A program made the translations under genes and the position numbers. Below are positions 8,436 to 16,862 of a DNA stretch of 64,000 nt, in pieces. Numbering within the stretch: position 1 is the first letter of the stretch; each line of letters starts with the position of its first letter. Below the pieces are notes generated by a model. The model had not been told where the DNA came from, did not search any database, and was given only the letters and a program-made list of their open reading frames with translations. This DNA is from Rhodospirillaceae bacterium. Lineage in GTDB: Bacteria > Pseudomonadota > Alphaproteobacteria > DSM-16000 > Inquilinaceae. The stretch covers positions 2,089,501 through 2,153,500 of the forward strand of contig JACKIH010000003.1 of assembly GCA_020638575.1 (NCBI GenBank), written 5' to 3'.

Positions 8436-8702
8436 ATGAGCGAAATCGTTTACGTCTATGGCAATCGGGCATTCAGTGCGGCGGCGGCAGCCGGGCACCA
8501 CCCGCGCCTGCGTGAACGGCTGTCGCGCCAGGTCCTGTCGCTGCAGCCCGGCGCCCGCCTGCTGTTCCACGTCACCACGCCGTGGATCGACCGGCTGACG
8601 GTCGACGAGGTGGAGATGTGCCGCATCGTCGCCAAGCACCCCGAAGCCAAGGTGGACGTGCTGCCCATCGAACAGGCCGAACAGGCCGCCGCCCACGCCT
8701 AG
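8436..8702 (+). CDS. Unknown 88-residue protein, operator-controlled
   Basis: An 88-residue soluble protein beginning MSEIVYVYGNRAFSA, with 'RERLSRQVLSLQPGARLLF' and 'DRLTVDEVEMCRIVAKHPEA' in the middle and an Ala/Gln/Glu-rich end. No family is recognised. The ATG at 8436 has GGAGG 10 nt upstream; an in-frame GTG two codons earlier is too close to it. The divergent XRE gene and paired operators suggest tight repression. The stop codon is the first half of a long inverted repeat (8700-8751) that again contains GCGCAC/GTGCGC. A toxin or stress role is possible but not shown. Confidence 0.6.
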   Translation: MSEIVYVYGNRAFSAAAAAGHHPRLRERLSRQVLSLQPGARLLFHVTTPWIDRLTVDEVEMCRIVAKHPEAKVDVLPIEQAEQAAAHA

Positions 8703-8751
8703 CGCACGGTCCGAAGAGACGTGTTCGCGCCTGGCCGGACATCGTGCGCTA
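8700..8751 (+). terminator. Long hairpin overlapping the stop of the 88-codon gene
   Basis: TAGCGCACG plus GTCCG (8700-8713) pair with CGGAC (8736-8740) and CGTGCGCTA (8743-8751), with a 2-nt bulge and a 22-nt loop. There is no T-tract, so it may be an mRNA-stabilising or rho-dependent 3' structure rather than a classical terminator. The TAG stop is inside the left arm. Confidence 0.45.
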
Positions 8752-8850
8752 ACTACTTGAAATTACGAGCGTTGGTCCGGCCTGATGGATCGCCAAGCGA
8801 GTCCGTCAGATCGGATCAATGCTCCTGTTGGCCACGCTACCGGCAGATCG

Positions 8851-8870
8851 AGGCCGCCCCAGGGCGGCCT
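8851..8870. terminator. GC-rich hairpin between the 88-codon gene and msrA
   Basis: AGGCCGCCC-ca-GGGCGGCCT is a perfect 9-bp inverted repeat followed on the plus side by TTGGCGTTCTTT. The T-run is weak. It lies between convergent genes and could end transcription from either side. Confidence 0.4.
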
Positions 8871-8890
8871 TTGGCGTTCTTTCGGGCGGG

Positions 8891-9544
<654 letters not shown>

Positions 9545-9645
9545 GGCACGGATCCTTCACGACGGAACGGGTCTGCGTCCCCAAGAGATGGGAGCAGCGT
9601 GCCCGCCGCCAAGATGCCGCTGCGGCCGGCGGGGCCGCCCGGCGA

Positions 9646-9894
9646 TCACGGTGTCGTCAGGATCTCCAGCACCGCATCGTTGGCGGCGTCTTCGCCAAGC
9701 TCGGGATGGTGGCGCCACAGCGCATCGACCGCCGCCAGGATGGCGTAGTGGCGGGTGGCCCCCTGGCCGCACAGGTGGCGGTAGACGTGGCGGACCTGGC
9801 GGGCTGCCTCGGCATCCGGCGCCGGGCCGGCGGTCACGGGTCGGCGATCCATGGCGGCGCCGAATGCGGCACGGGACAGTGCGGTAACGGCCAT
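9646..9894 (-). CDS. Unknown 82-residue protein
   Basis: An 82-residue soluble protein with a mainly helical look: 'DAEAARQVRHVYRHLCGQGA' then 'HYAILAAVDALWRHHPELGE'. No family is recognised. The ATG at 9894 has a good ribosome site (GGGAGGA, 9 nt upstream); an upstream in-frame start at 9975 would add Arg/Gly-rich sequence. It is upstream of msrA on the same strand with a 101-nt gap, and divergent from the DUF1178 gene. Confidence 0.55.
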   Translation of the reverse strand: MAVTALSRAAFGAAMDRRPVTAGPAPDAEAARQVRHVYRHLCGQGATRHYAILAAVDALWRHHPELGEDAANDAVLEILTTP

Positions 9895-10047
9895 GCTCGG
9901 CGTCCTCCCTTCGGGCGACCGGCCGCTCGGGCGGCCTGTGCGGGGGCCATGCGCCCCGTCTGCCTCTCTGCACAAGTCAACAGGAGAGACGCTGAGCCGT
10001 CAACATAAAACAATCCTTATATTTCTGGGTGCGACGGTTTCTGGTCC

Positions 10048-10062
10048 GTGTGCGGCGCACAC
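10048..10062. promoter_or_regulatory. 15-bp palindrome upstream of the DUF1178 gene
   Basis: GTGTGCG-g-CGCACAC is a perfect palindrome about 70 nt upstream of the DUF1178 start. The half-site CGCAC is shared with the operators at 8359-8404, but the spacing differs. Function unknown. Confidence 0.35.
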
Positions 10063-10129
10063 AGGCAGCGCTTGCCGGCGGCCGTCGGCGGGGCCATGTC
10101 TAGATGAAACGGTCTCCACAGCGGTCAAC

Positions 10130-10636
10130 ATGATCAGGTACATGATGCGGTGTCCGGACGGGCATCGCTTCGAAGGCTGGTTTTCCAGCAGCGACGCGTT
10201 CGCAGCGCAGGCCGCGGCCGGCGCCATCGCCTGTGCCGTGTGCGGCAACACGCAGATCGAGCGCGCCCCCATGGCGCCCCAGGTGCTGCGCCGCGCCGCC
10301 CGACGGCCGGACGACGGCGAAGCGAAGGCCGGCGGCGATGCGCCCTCTGCTTCCCCTGCCCTTGCCCCCGCCTCCGGCAGCGATCTCGCCAGCCCCCAGG
10401 GCAAGGCGGCCATGGTGATGTCCGCCCTGATGCAGCAGGTGCGGGCCTTGCGCGCCAAGGTGGAAGCCACCTGCGACTATGTGGGCGACGACTTCCCGGA
10501 GGAGGCGCGGCGCATCCACTACGGCGAGGTGGAGGAGCGCGGCATCTACGGCGAGGCGACGCCGCAAGAGGCCGAAGCGCTCAGGGACGAAGGCGTGGAG
10601 GTCGCCCGCATCCCCTGGCTGCCGCGGGATAATTAG
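10130..10636 (+). CDS. DUF1178 family protein
   Basis: A 168-residue cytoplasmic protein. The N-terminus 'MIRYMMRCPDGHRFEGWFSS' plus 'ACAVCGNTQIERAPMAP' forms a likely zinc-ribbon with CPxGH and CxxC; the C-terminus 'DYVGDDFPEEARRIHYGEVE' and 'ERGIYGEATPQEAEALRDEG' is diagnostic of DUF1178. No biochemical role is known. The start at 10130 matches the family; sequence upstream in frame to 9851 crosses an intergenic region and is not part of it. Confidence 0.88.
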   Translation: MIRYMMRCPDGHRFEGWFSSSDAFAAQAAAGAIACAVCGNTQIERAPMAPQVLRRAARRPDDGEAKAGGDAPSASPALAPASGSDLASPQGKAAMVMSALMQQVRALRAKVEATCDYVGDDFPEEARRIHYGEVEERGIYGEATPQEAEALRDEGVEVARIPWLPRDN

Positions 10637-10695
10637 CGCATTTTCCGTTCTGTCTGCGCCGGCCCGCGCCCAGCCCCGGCGGTTCGTCCGTCCGC

Positions 10696-11910
10696 CTACA
10701 TGCTGACGCCGTGGCGCGGCCGGTGGCGCCAATAGGTGATGGCGTAGATCACCAGCGCGCACACCGAGATGATGGCCACCGCCGTCACGATCGGCGTGGT
10801 CGTGCCGTCGTACACCCACACCACGATATGGCTGCCGAGGAAGGCGCAGCCCATGGTGATGGTGCCGAGCAGCGAGGCCACCGAGCCGGTGGCGCGCGGG
10901 CTCACCGACAGGGCCCGCGTCATCATCGGCGCCAGCGCCAGGCCGATGCCGAAGGTGTAGGCGCCGAACGGCACCACGAAGGCCAGATAGCCGCCGAAGC
11001 CGGCCCAGGCCAGCGCCATCATCACCACCGACGAGCCGGCCACCAGCACCAGGCCGGACACCAGGAAGGGCCGTGGCCCCAGCCGGCCGATGAAGCGCGT
11101 GGTCGTCACCAGGCCGATCACGTAGACCACCACGATGGCCGCCTGGGTGATGCCGAACTCGCGCGCCGAATAGCCCATCACGTCGATGATGAGGAAGGGG
11201 GCGGCGGTCACGTACAGCATCAAGCTGCCGAACACGAGGCCGGCGCACAGCACCGGGCCCAGGAAGTCGCGGGTATAGAGGATGCTGAGGTAGACGCGCA
11301 GCACCGGGCGCAGTTGCAGCGCCCGCCGGGTGCGCCGCACATTGCTTTCCGGCAGCACCAGAAACAGCGCCAGCAGGGCCGCCCCGGCCATCGCCAGGAC
11401 CAGGAAGAAGTTCCAGCGCCAGCCGAGCTGGATCAGGATCTCCGCCCCGATCACCGGGCCCAGCGCCGGCGCGATGCCTTCCGCCATGGCGATGTACGCG
11501 TTCAGCCGGGTCACCCGGGTGTCGTCGTAGAGGTCGCGGACGGTGGCGCGCGAGGTCACCGTCAGGCTGCACACCGTAGCCCCCTGGAGGAAGCGGCCGA
11601 CCATCAGCATCTCGATGCTGAAGGCCGCGGCACAGGTGAGCGTCGCCAACAGGAAGCCGACACCGCCCATCAACAGGATCGGCCGCCGGCCGTAACCGTC
11701 CGACAGCGGCCCGTAGAACAGGTTGGCGATGCACACGCCCGCGAAATACGCGGTCATGGTGAACTGCACGTCGCCGGAGCTGGCCTGGAACACGCCTTCC
11801 AGGAGCGGCAGGCTCGGCAGGTAGGCATCGGTCGCCAGCAGGCCGGCCAGCGCGTAGGCGACCAACAGAAACGGCAGGACCGGGGGGGGAGTGGGACGTT
11901 TGCGTAGCAT
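10696..11910 (-). CDS. Bcr/CflA family multidrug efflux MFS transporter
   Basis: A 404-residue inner-membrane proton antiporter with twelve predicted helices. Markers: 'DAYLPSLPLLEGVFQ' in helix 1-2, 'FYGPLSDGYGRRPILLMG' (MFS loop 2-3 motif), and 'GRFLQGATVCS'. Bcr/CflA members export drugs such as bicyclomycin or chloramphenicol, or sometimes cysteine; the substrate here is unknown. Stands alone; the upstream region holds two hairpin repeats. Confidence 0.9.
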   Translation of the reverse strand: MLRKRPTPPPVLPFLLVAYALAGLLATDAYLPSLPLLEGVFQASSGDVQFTMTAYFAGVCIANLFYGPLSDGYGRRPILLMGGVGFLLATLTCAAAFSIEMLMVGRFLQGATVCSLTVTSRATVRDLYDDTRVTRLNAYIAMAEGIAPALGPVIGAEILIQLGWRWNFFLVLAMAGAALLALFLVLPESNVRRTRRALQLRPVLRVYLSILYTRDFLGPVLCAGLVFGSLMLYVTAAPFLIIDVMGYSAREFGITQAAIVVVYVIGLVTTTRFIGRLGPRPFLVSGLVLVAGSSVVMMALAWAGFGGYLAFVVPFGAYTFGIGLALAPMMTRALSVSPRATGSVASLLGTITMGCAFLGSHIVVWVYDGTTTPIVTAVAIISVCALVIYAITYWRHRPRHGVSM

Positions 11911-11985
11911 GGTCCGTCGGGGTGGCGGGCGGACGGTCGGACGTCGGTGGGCACCGTACCGACCGGAAACGGGCGCGGAAACCGC

Positions 11986-12062
11986 CTAGTGTGGTGGATC
12001 AGAAGTTCGTTCAATCACGACGCCAGACCGGAAACGAACTTCTGATCCAGAAACCACACTAG
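11986..12062. repeat. 77-bp hairpin element with CTAG ends, copy 1
   Basis: The element starts CTAG-TGTGGT and ends ACCACA-CTAG; inside, ATCAGAAGTTCGTT pairs with AACGAACTTCTGAT. It is a nearly complete inverted repeat with a short loop. The flanking CTAG fits a 4-bp target duplication of the kind seen with IS5-type elements, so it resembles a non-autonomous MITE. No transposase is present. Confidence 0.7.
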
Positions 12063-12075
12063 ACTCATAAAGTTA

Positions 12076-12151
12076 CTAGTGTCCCTTTGATTCCGAAGTT
12101 CGCTTGGGGCCTGGGTTTGAGATCTTGCGAACTTCGGAATCGGGACACTAG
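12076..12151. repeat. 76-bp hairpin element with CTAG ends, copy 2
   Basis: Thirteen bases after copy 1 comes a second element: CTAG-TGTCCC to GGGACA-CTAG, with ATTCCGAAGTTCGC pairing with GCGAACTTCGGAAT. It shares the CTAGTGT start and GAAGTTCG core with copy 1 but differs elsewhere, and the differences are matched on both arms, so pairing is kept. Confidence 0.7.
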
Positions 12152-12179
12152 GTCCGAACGGAGAAAGCGGGCTTCCGGT

Positions 12180-12776
12180 TCATGGACTGCCCGAGGCTAC
12201 AGCCGGACCGAGCAGCACACTCATCAACAGGAACGACAGCAGCATCGAGGCCATAATGAAGAGAACGAGATGCTTGCCGCGATGTTCCTGGGGCAGGTGT
12301 AGCGCGATCGGCGTCGTCCTGTACATGAGCACGAAACTGTAGACGAGACCCGCCATCCCCAGCAGTGGCCCCAGCACGGGCAGCGGGAACAGCGCCTCGG
12401 CGAGGAAAAGGGGTGTCATGCTGAGGCCGAGCAGGGTGAAGGCGGCCCTGACATTGCCCGAGCCGCCGAAGATCTGGGAGAGCAGGGCCGCCAGCCCCGC
12501 CAGGATCCACAGCACGACCAGGCTGCCGGCCACGCGCACGACGAACAAGATCGCCACGTCGGTCGGCCCCGGCCGCAGCACCATGCCGCCGATCTGGATG
12601 GGGAAGAGGAAGCTGAGCACGGCAACGCAGGCGGCACTGGCGATCAGCAGCGGCAGCACGTGCTCGCGCACCACCACCAGGATGGGCGGTACCGGGTTCA
12701 CATGGGCGCGCATGGTCTCCTCCGGTGCCTGCAGCATCCCGGCGACCCGCCGCCTCAGGGCATGGATGTCGACCAC
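12180..12776 (-). CDS. Yip1-domain membrane protein
   Basis: A 198-residue inner-membrane protein with about five hydrophobic segments (for example 'HVLPLLIASAACVAVLSFLF' and 'VRVAGSLVVLWILAGLAALL'). The pattern of a short amphipathic N-terminus, one helix, then four packed helices fits bacterial Yip1 (PF04893) proteins. Start is GTG at 12776 with GGAGGA 6 nt upstream; the internal ATG at 12713 would remove the typical N-terminal helix 'VVDIHALRRRVAGML'. Role unknown. Divergent from the RNA methyltransferase gene. Confidence 0.75.
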   Translation of the reverse strand: MVDIHALRRRVAGMLQAPEETMRAHVNPVPPILVVVREHVLPLLIASAACVAVLSFLFPIQIGGMVLRPGPTDVAILFVVRVAGSLVVLWILAGLAALLSQIFGGSGNVRAAFTLLGLSMTPLFLAEALFPLPVLGPLLGMAGLVYSFVLMYRTTPIALHLPQEHRGKHLVLFIMASMLLSFLLMSVLLGPAVASGSP

Positions 12777-12920
12777 GCTTCGTCCTCCGCGCCGCCGTCC
12801 GGGCGGCCCACACCACGCCCGGCAATCGTCGCCCCACAACATAGGCAAGGCCGCCGGCAATTGCGACGCATCGCGGCCGGTGGCTTGCCATGCACCGGGC
12901 TTGGTGCCATGCCTCCGGCC

Positions 12921-14201
12921 ATGGCACAGCGCCGCGTCAAACCCTCGGAAGTCGAACTGGACATTGCGGAGATCGGCAGCCGCGGCGACGCCGTCGCCCA
13001 CTGGCAGGGGGCCACCGTCTACGTGCCCGGCGGGGCGCCCGGCGACCGGTTGCGCGTCCGCCTGGTGGAGAAGATCGCCGGCGGCGCCCTGCTGGCCGAA
13101 CCGCTGGAGCTGGTCAGCCCCGGACCCGCCCGGCAGACCCCGCCCTGCCGCCATTTCGGCGCTTGCGGCGGTTGCCGCCTGCAGCACATCGACGACGCCA
13201 CCTATGCCGCCTGGAAGACCGGACAGGTGGTCCGCGCACTGGCCCATCGCGGGCTCGACGCCATCGCGGTGGCACCGCTGGTGCGCACGCCGGCCAACGG
13301 CCGCCGGCGCGCCCGCCTGGCCGCACGGCGCGGCGCCAAGGCGGTGTTCTTAGGTTTCCACGAGGGCCGCAGCCAGCGCATCGTCGACCTTGCCGAATGC
13401 CACATCCTGGAGCCGCGCCTGTTCGCCCTCGCCGCACCTCTGCGCGCGGTGCTGGCCGACGTGCTGGCCCCGGCGGAGCCGTGCGGGCTGATGCTGTGCG
13501 GGCTCGACGACGGCGTCGACCTGGTGATCGAAGCCGCACGCCCGCCCGACCTGGCGGCCCGCGAAGCGCTGGCCGCCTTCGCCCACGCCCACGATCTGGC
13601 CCGCCTTTCCTGGCGCATCGGCGAGGGCGAGGCGGAGCCCCTTTGCGCGCGCCGCACCGCAGTCCTGCGCCACGACGGCGTGGCCGTGGCGGTGCCGCCG
13701 GGGCCCTTCCTGCAAGCCAGCCGGGATGCCGAGGCGGTGCTCACCGGGGCGGTGCGGGACGCCCTGGCCGGCTGCGGCCGGGTGGCCGACCTGTTCTGTG
13801 GCCTCGGCGCCTTCGCCCTGCCGCTCGCCCGCCACGCCCGCGTACTGGCGATGGACAGCGATGCCGCGGCGGTGGCGGCCCTGGCCGCCGCGGCCCAGGC
13901 ATCCGGCCGGCCGGTGGAGGCCCAGACCCGCAACCTCTACGCCCGCCCGCTCGCGGCCGGCGAACTCGACGGATTGGAGGCGGTGGTGCTCGATCCGCCG
14001 CGCCTGGGCGCGCGCGAGCAGGCGGCGGCCCTCGCTGCCTCGCCGGTGCCCCTGGTGGCCATGGTGTCGTGCAACCCCGCCACCTTCGCCCGCGACGCCC
14101 GGCTGCTGGTGGACGGCGGCTACGCCTGCGCCAGCGTGACGCCGGTGGACCAGTTCGTCTGGTCGCCCCATGTGGAGTTGCTGGGAATCTTTCGACGGTG
14201 A
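12921..14201 (+). CDS. 23S rRNA uracil-C5 methyltransferase, RlmD/RumA type
   Basis: A 426-residue SAM-dependent RNA methyltransferase. The N-terminal TRAM-like domain is followed by the iron-sulfur motif 'CRHFGACGGCRLQH' (three Cys, the fourth at 'AECHILEP'). The C-terminal domain has 'VADLFCGLGAFALPLARH' (SAM binding), 'AVVLDPPRLGAREQ' and the catalytic 'MVSCNPATFARD' loop. It should methylate a uridine of rRNA; whether RlmD- or RlmC-like cannot be decided. Start at 12921; an in-frame ATG four codons upstream (12909) is equally possible, as neither has a clear ribosome site. Confidence 0.88.
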   Translation: MAQRRVKPSEVELDIAEIGSRGDAVAHWQGATVYVPGGAPGDRLRVRLVEKIAGGALLAEPLELVSPGPARQTPPCRHFGACGGCRLQHIDDATYAAWKTGQVVRALAHRGLDAIAVAPLVRTPANGRRRARLAARRGAKAVFLGFHEGRSQRIVDLAECHILEPRLFALAAPLRAVLADVLAPAEPCGLMLCGLDDGVDLVIEAARPPDLAAREALAAFAHAHDLARLSWRIGEGEAEPLCARRTAVLRHDGVAVAVPPGPFLQASRDAEAVLTGAVRDALAGCGRVADLFCGLGAFALPLARHARVLAMDSDAAAVAALAAAAQASGRPVEAQTRNLYARPLAAGELDGLEAVVLDPPRLGAREQAAALAASPVPLVAMVSCNPATFARDARLLVDGGYACASVTPVDQFVWSPHVELLGIFRR

Positions 14202-14334
14202 AGCTTCCGTCGTGCCGATCTGCGACAAGTCAATGCTTTGGTCATAATGGCGTGGAGATATGGGCCCTTCGAGGGTGCCCACGCCATCGCCCCAGGCCAT
14301 GGCGCGGCGGGCAATTGAGTACGGACCCTAGACC

Positions 14335-16398
14335 ATGACCGGTTGGACCGAGGGCGATGATATGTGGGGCGGCGCTGCCGCCGTGCCCCGCACCGCCCTG
14401 GACATGGATGCCCTGGCCGCCGACCTGCCGCGTGGCACCCACCTGCGCGACGGGGCGGAGCTGTACGCCCTGCTCGCCGGCATCGCGGCAGCACCGCACG
14501 ACCCCAGTTGTGCGTGGGTCGACCTGGTGGCCCCCGACCTGCCGGACGATCTGGTGGCGCGCCTGGCCGCCGTCATCGAAGCGCTGCGCCCGCCGCCGCT
14601 CGCCCCCGACCCCGGACGTCTGGACCGGCTGCGCGGGGAATTGGCGCGGCGCGGGCTCGACGGTTTCGTGGTGCCCCGCGCCGACGAGCACCAGGGCGAA
14701 TACGTGCCGGCCCAGGCCGAGCGCCTGGCCTGGCTCACCGGCTTCACCGGCTCGGCCGGCTACGCCGTCGTCACCCAGCGCCATGCCGTGCTGTTCGTCG
14801 ACGGCCGTTACACCCTGCAGGCCGACGCCCAGGCCCGGCCGCTGGGCTTCGAGGTGTGCCACCAGGCCACCACGCCCTTCGACCAGTGGTTGACCGAGGC
14901 CTTGGAGCCGCGCCAGCGCCTCGGCTTCGATCCCTGGCTGCACACGGTGAGCTGGCTGGAGAAGACGCGCAAGACCTGCGAAGACCTGGGGGCGGAACTG
15001 GTGGGGGTGACCGACAACCCCATCGATGCCCTGTGGACCGACCGGCCCATTGCTCCGCTGGGCGCGGTGCTGCCCCACCCGGTGGACTATGCCGGCGAGC
15101 CGTCGGCCGCCAAGCGCGCGCGCATCGCCGACCTCCTGGCGAAGGAAGGCGACGGTGCTGCCGTGCTGACGGCACCGGATGCCATCGCCTGGCTGCTCAA
15201 CCTGCGCGGCGGCGACGTGCCGCACACGCCGCTGCCGCTGGGCTTCGCGGTGATCGAAGCCTCGGGCCGCGTCGACCTGTTCATGGATGGGCGCAAGCTC
15301 ACCCCGGCCGCGTGGTCGCACTTGGACAACGCGGTCACCCTCAACCCGCCCGACGAGCTGGGGGCACGCCTGGATGCGCTGGGCGAACAGGGCTTGCGCG
15401 TGCGGCTCGATGCCGGGGTGGCCAACGCCTGGGTGCTGGAACGGCTGCACCGCGCCGGGGTGGCGATCCGCCGCGACAGCGATGTCTGCGCCCTGCCCAA
15501 GGCCTGCAAGAACGCCACCGAGCTGGAGGGGGCCCGCACCTGCCACCGCCGCGATGCGCTGGCCATGTGCCGCTTCCTCCACTGGGTATCGGTGGAAGCG
15601 CCGCGCGGCCGCCTGACGGAGCTGGACGTGATCGCGGAGATCGAACGGCAGCGCAGCCGCTGCCCGCTCTCCCGCGGCGTCAGCTTCGACACCATCGCCG
15701 GCTTCGGCCCCAATGGGGCGGTGGTGCACTACCGCGCCTCGCCGGCCACCAACCGCGTCGTCGCTCCCGACGGGCTGCTTCTGGTGGATTCCGGGGGACA
15801 GTACCTCGACGGCACCACCGATATCACCCGCACCGTGGCGGTGGGCCAGCCCAGCGCGGCCATGCGCCGCCACTTCACCCTGGTGCTGAAGGGCCATATC
15901 GCGGTGGCCACGGCGCGCTTCCCGGAAGGCACCACCGGCTCGCAGCTCGACCCGCTGGCCCGCCAGTTCCTGTGGCGCCAGGGGCTGGACTTCGACCACG
16001 GCACCGGCCACGGCGTCGGCAGCTATCTGTCGGTCCACGAAGGCCCGCAGCGCCTGTCGAAGGCGCCCAACGCGGTGGCACTGCGCCCCGGCATGGTCCT
16101 GTCCAACGAGCCCGGCTATTACGCCGACGGGGCCTACGGCATCCGCATCGAGAACCTGATCGCCGTGCAGCCGAGCCGCGAGCTGCCGCCCGACGCCCGG
16201 CCGAGCCTGGAGTTCGAGACCCTGAGCTTCGCCCCCATCGACCGGACGCTGATCGACGCGGCCCTGCTGACGCCGCCGGAAGTCGCGTGGCTCGATGCCT
16301 ATCACGCTGCGGTGTGGGAGAAGGTGTCAGAGCAGATCGACCCGGCGGAAACGGCCTTGCGCGACTGGCTGCTGGCGGCCACCGCACCGCTGGGTTAG
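14335..16398 (+). CDS. M24 family Xaa-Pro aminopeptidase (PepP-like)
   Basis: A 687-residue cytoplasmic metallopeptidase that removes N-terminal residues before proline. Order: an unusual 95-residue N-terminal part, two creatinase-like N-domains (from 'RLDRLRGELARRGLDGFVVP'), then the pita-bread catalytic domain with 'LLLVDSGGQYLDGTTDITRT', 'FDHGTGHGVGSYLSVHEGP', 'GMVLSNEPGYYADGAYGIRI' and a C-terminal helical extension. These carry the five metal ligands (D, D, H, E, E). The long three-domain form is like aminopeptidase P1. Without the extra N-terminus it would be about 590 residues, the usual size. Confidence 0.9.
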   Translation: MTGWTEGDDMWGGAAAVPRTALDMDALAADLPRGTHLRDGAELYALLAGIAAAPHDPSCAWVDLVAPDLPDDLVARLAAVIEALRPPPLAPDPGRLDRLRGELARRGLDGFVVPRADEHQGEYVPAQAERLAWLTGFTGSAGYAVVTQRHAVLFVDGRYTLQADAQARPLGFEVCHQATTPFDQWLTEALEPRQRLGFDPWLHTVSWLEKTRKTCEDLGAELVGVTDNPIDALWTDRPIAPLGAVLPHPVDYAGEPSAAKRARIADLLAKEGDGAAVLTAPDAIAWLLNLRGGDVPHTPLPLGFAVIEASGRVDLFMDGRKLTPAAWSHLDNAVTLNPPDELGARLDALGEQGLRVRLDAGVANAWVLERLHRAGVAIRRDSDVCALPKACKNATELEGARTCHRRDALAMCRFLHWVSVEAPRGRLTELDVIAEIERQRSRCPLSRGVSFDTIAGFGPNGAVVHYRASPATNRVVAPDGLLLVDSGGQYLDGTTDITRTVAVGQPSAAMRRHFTLVLKGHIAVATARFPEGTTGSQLDPLARQFLWRQGLDFDHGTGHGVGSYLSVHEGPQRLSKAPNAVALRPGMVLSNEPGYYADGAYGIRIENLIAVQPSRELPPDARPSLEFETLSFAPIDRTLIDAALLTPPEVAWLDAYHAAVWEKVSEQIDPAETALRDWLLAATAPLG

Positions 16399-16519
16399 GG
16401 CGCTTCGAAAGCCCTGGATATTTCCCGATCAACGCGGAAGGCGTCGCGCGCCAAGAGAGATGTCATTTCTGTGATGCACCCAGAGATGAACTACATCATC
16501 TGGCCAGTGCACCTAAGTC

Positions 16520-16549
16520 TTGTGGGTAAGCACCAAATCCATCTAGGTT
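16520..16549 (+). promoter_or_regulatory. Promoter of a candidate small RNA
   Basis: TTGTGG (16520-16525), an 18-bp spacer and TAGGTT (16544-16549) make a moderate sigma-70-like promoter. The predicted start near 16556 coincides with the first base of a stem that pairs with GAACCGAG. Confidence 0.4.
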
Positions 16550-16555
16550 ATGTGC

Positions 16556-16718
16556 CTCGGTTCTGCGGAGCGACACGCCCGCCAAAGCCAATGTCGTCCC
16601 CACAGAAGGGTGAACCGAGTGGTGGGTCCCGCTGAACGGGCCCCTGGCTGTCCATCCGCAATGGCAGCCCAGTCTGCGAACTGCGGCGTCCTGCTCTGCT
16701 GGGCGCCGTCTTTTTTTT
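16556..16718 (+). ncRNA. Candidate intergenic small RNA, about 163 nt
   Basis: The 464-bp gap between the aminopeptidase and trpS has no credible protein gene. It holds, in order, a promoter, a long-range stem CTCGGTTC/GAACCGAG, a hairpin CTGGCTGtCCAT/ATGGCAGCCCAG with loop ccgca, and a strong intrinsic terminator. Diagnostic motifs of SRP RNA, tmRNA, RNase P RNA or 6S RNA were not recognised. The rest of the gap, 16719-16862, is AT-rich and shows nothing else; 16399-16519 is featureless. Confidence 0.5.
16684..16718 (+). terminator. Strong intrinsic terminator
   Basis: CGGCGTCC and GGGCGCCG form an 8-bp stem (one G-U pair) with a 9-nt loop, followed after two bases by eight T. It is the clearest rho-independent terminator in the window and is oriented to end a plus-strand transcript. 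Confidence 0.85.
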
Positions 16719-16862
16719 CAGCTCCTGTATCGCACGGCCTTCAAGATAGGTCAATGGTAAAATATATTCAAATCAGTCGCTTACTATCATTTTCTAAGGT
16801 ACTGATTTCACTTATGGTTGGAACCTTCTGGGTTCGTCCCAATTCCCGCAAGGCCACGCTCC

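Noticed and set aside
8041..8702. Classical toxin-antitoxin pair
   Set aside because: The two genes are divergent, not co-transcribed, and the 88-residue protein matches no toxin family I know; kept as an open possibility only.
11986..12151. Tandem rho-independent terminators
   Set aside because: Stems are long and perfect but no T-tract follows on either strand, and both have CTAG ends; better explained as mobile hairpin elements.
16556..16718. SRP RNA, tmRNA, RNase P RNA or 6S RNA
   Set aside because: None of the diagnostic core motifs could be found; left as an unnamed small-RNA candidate.
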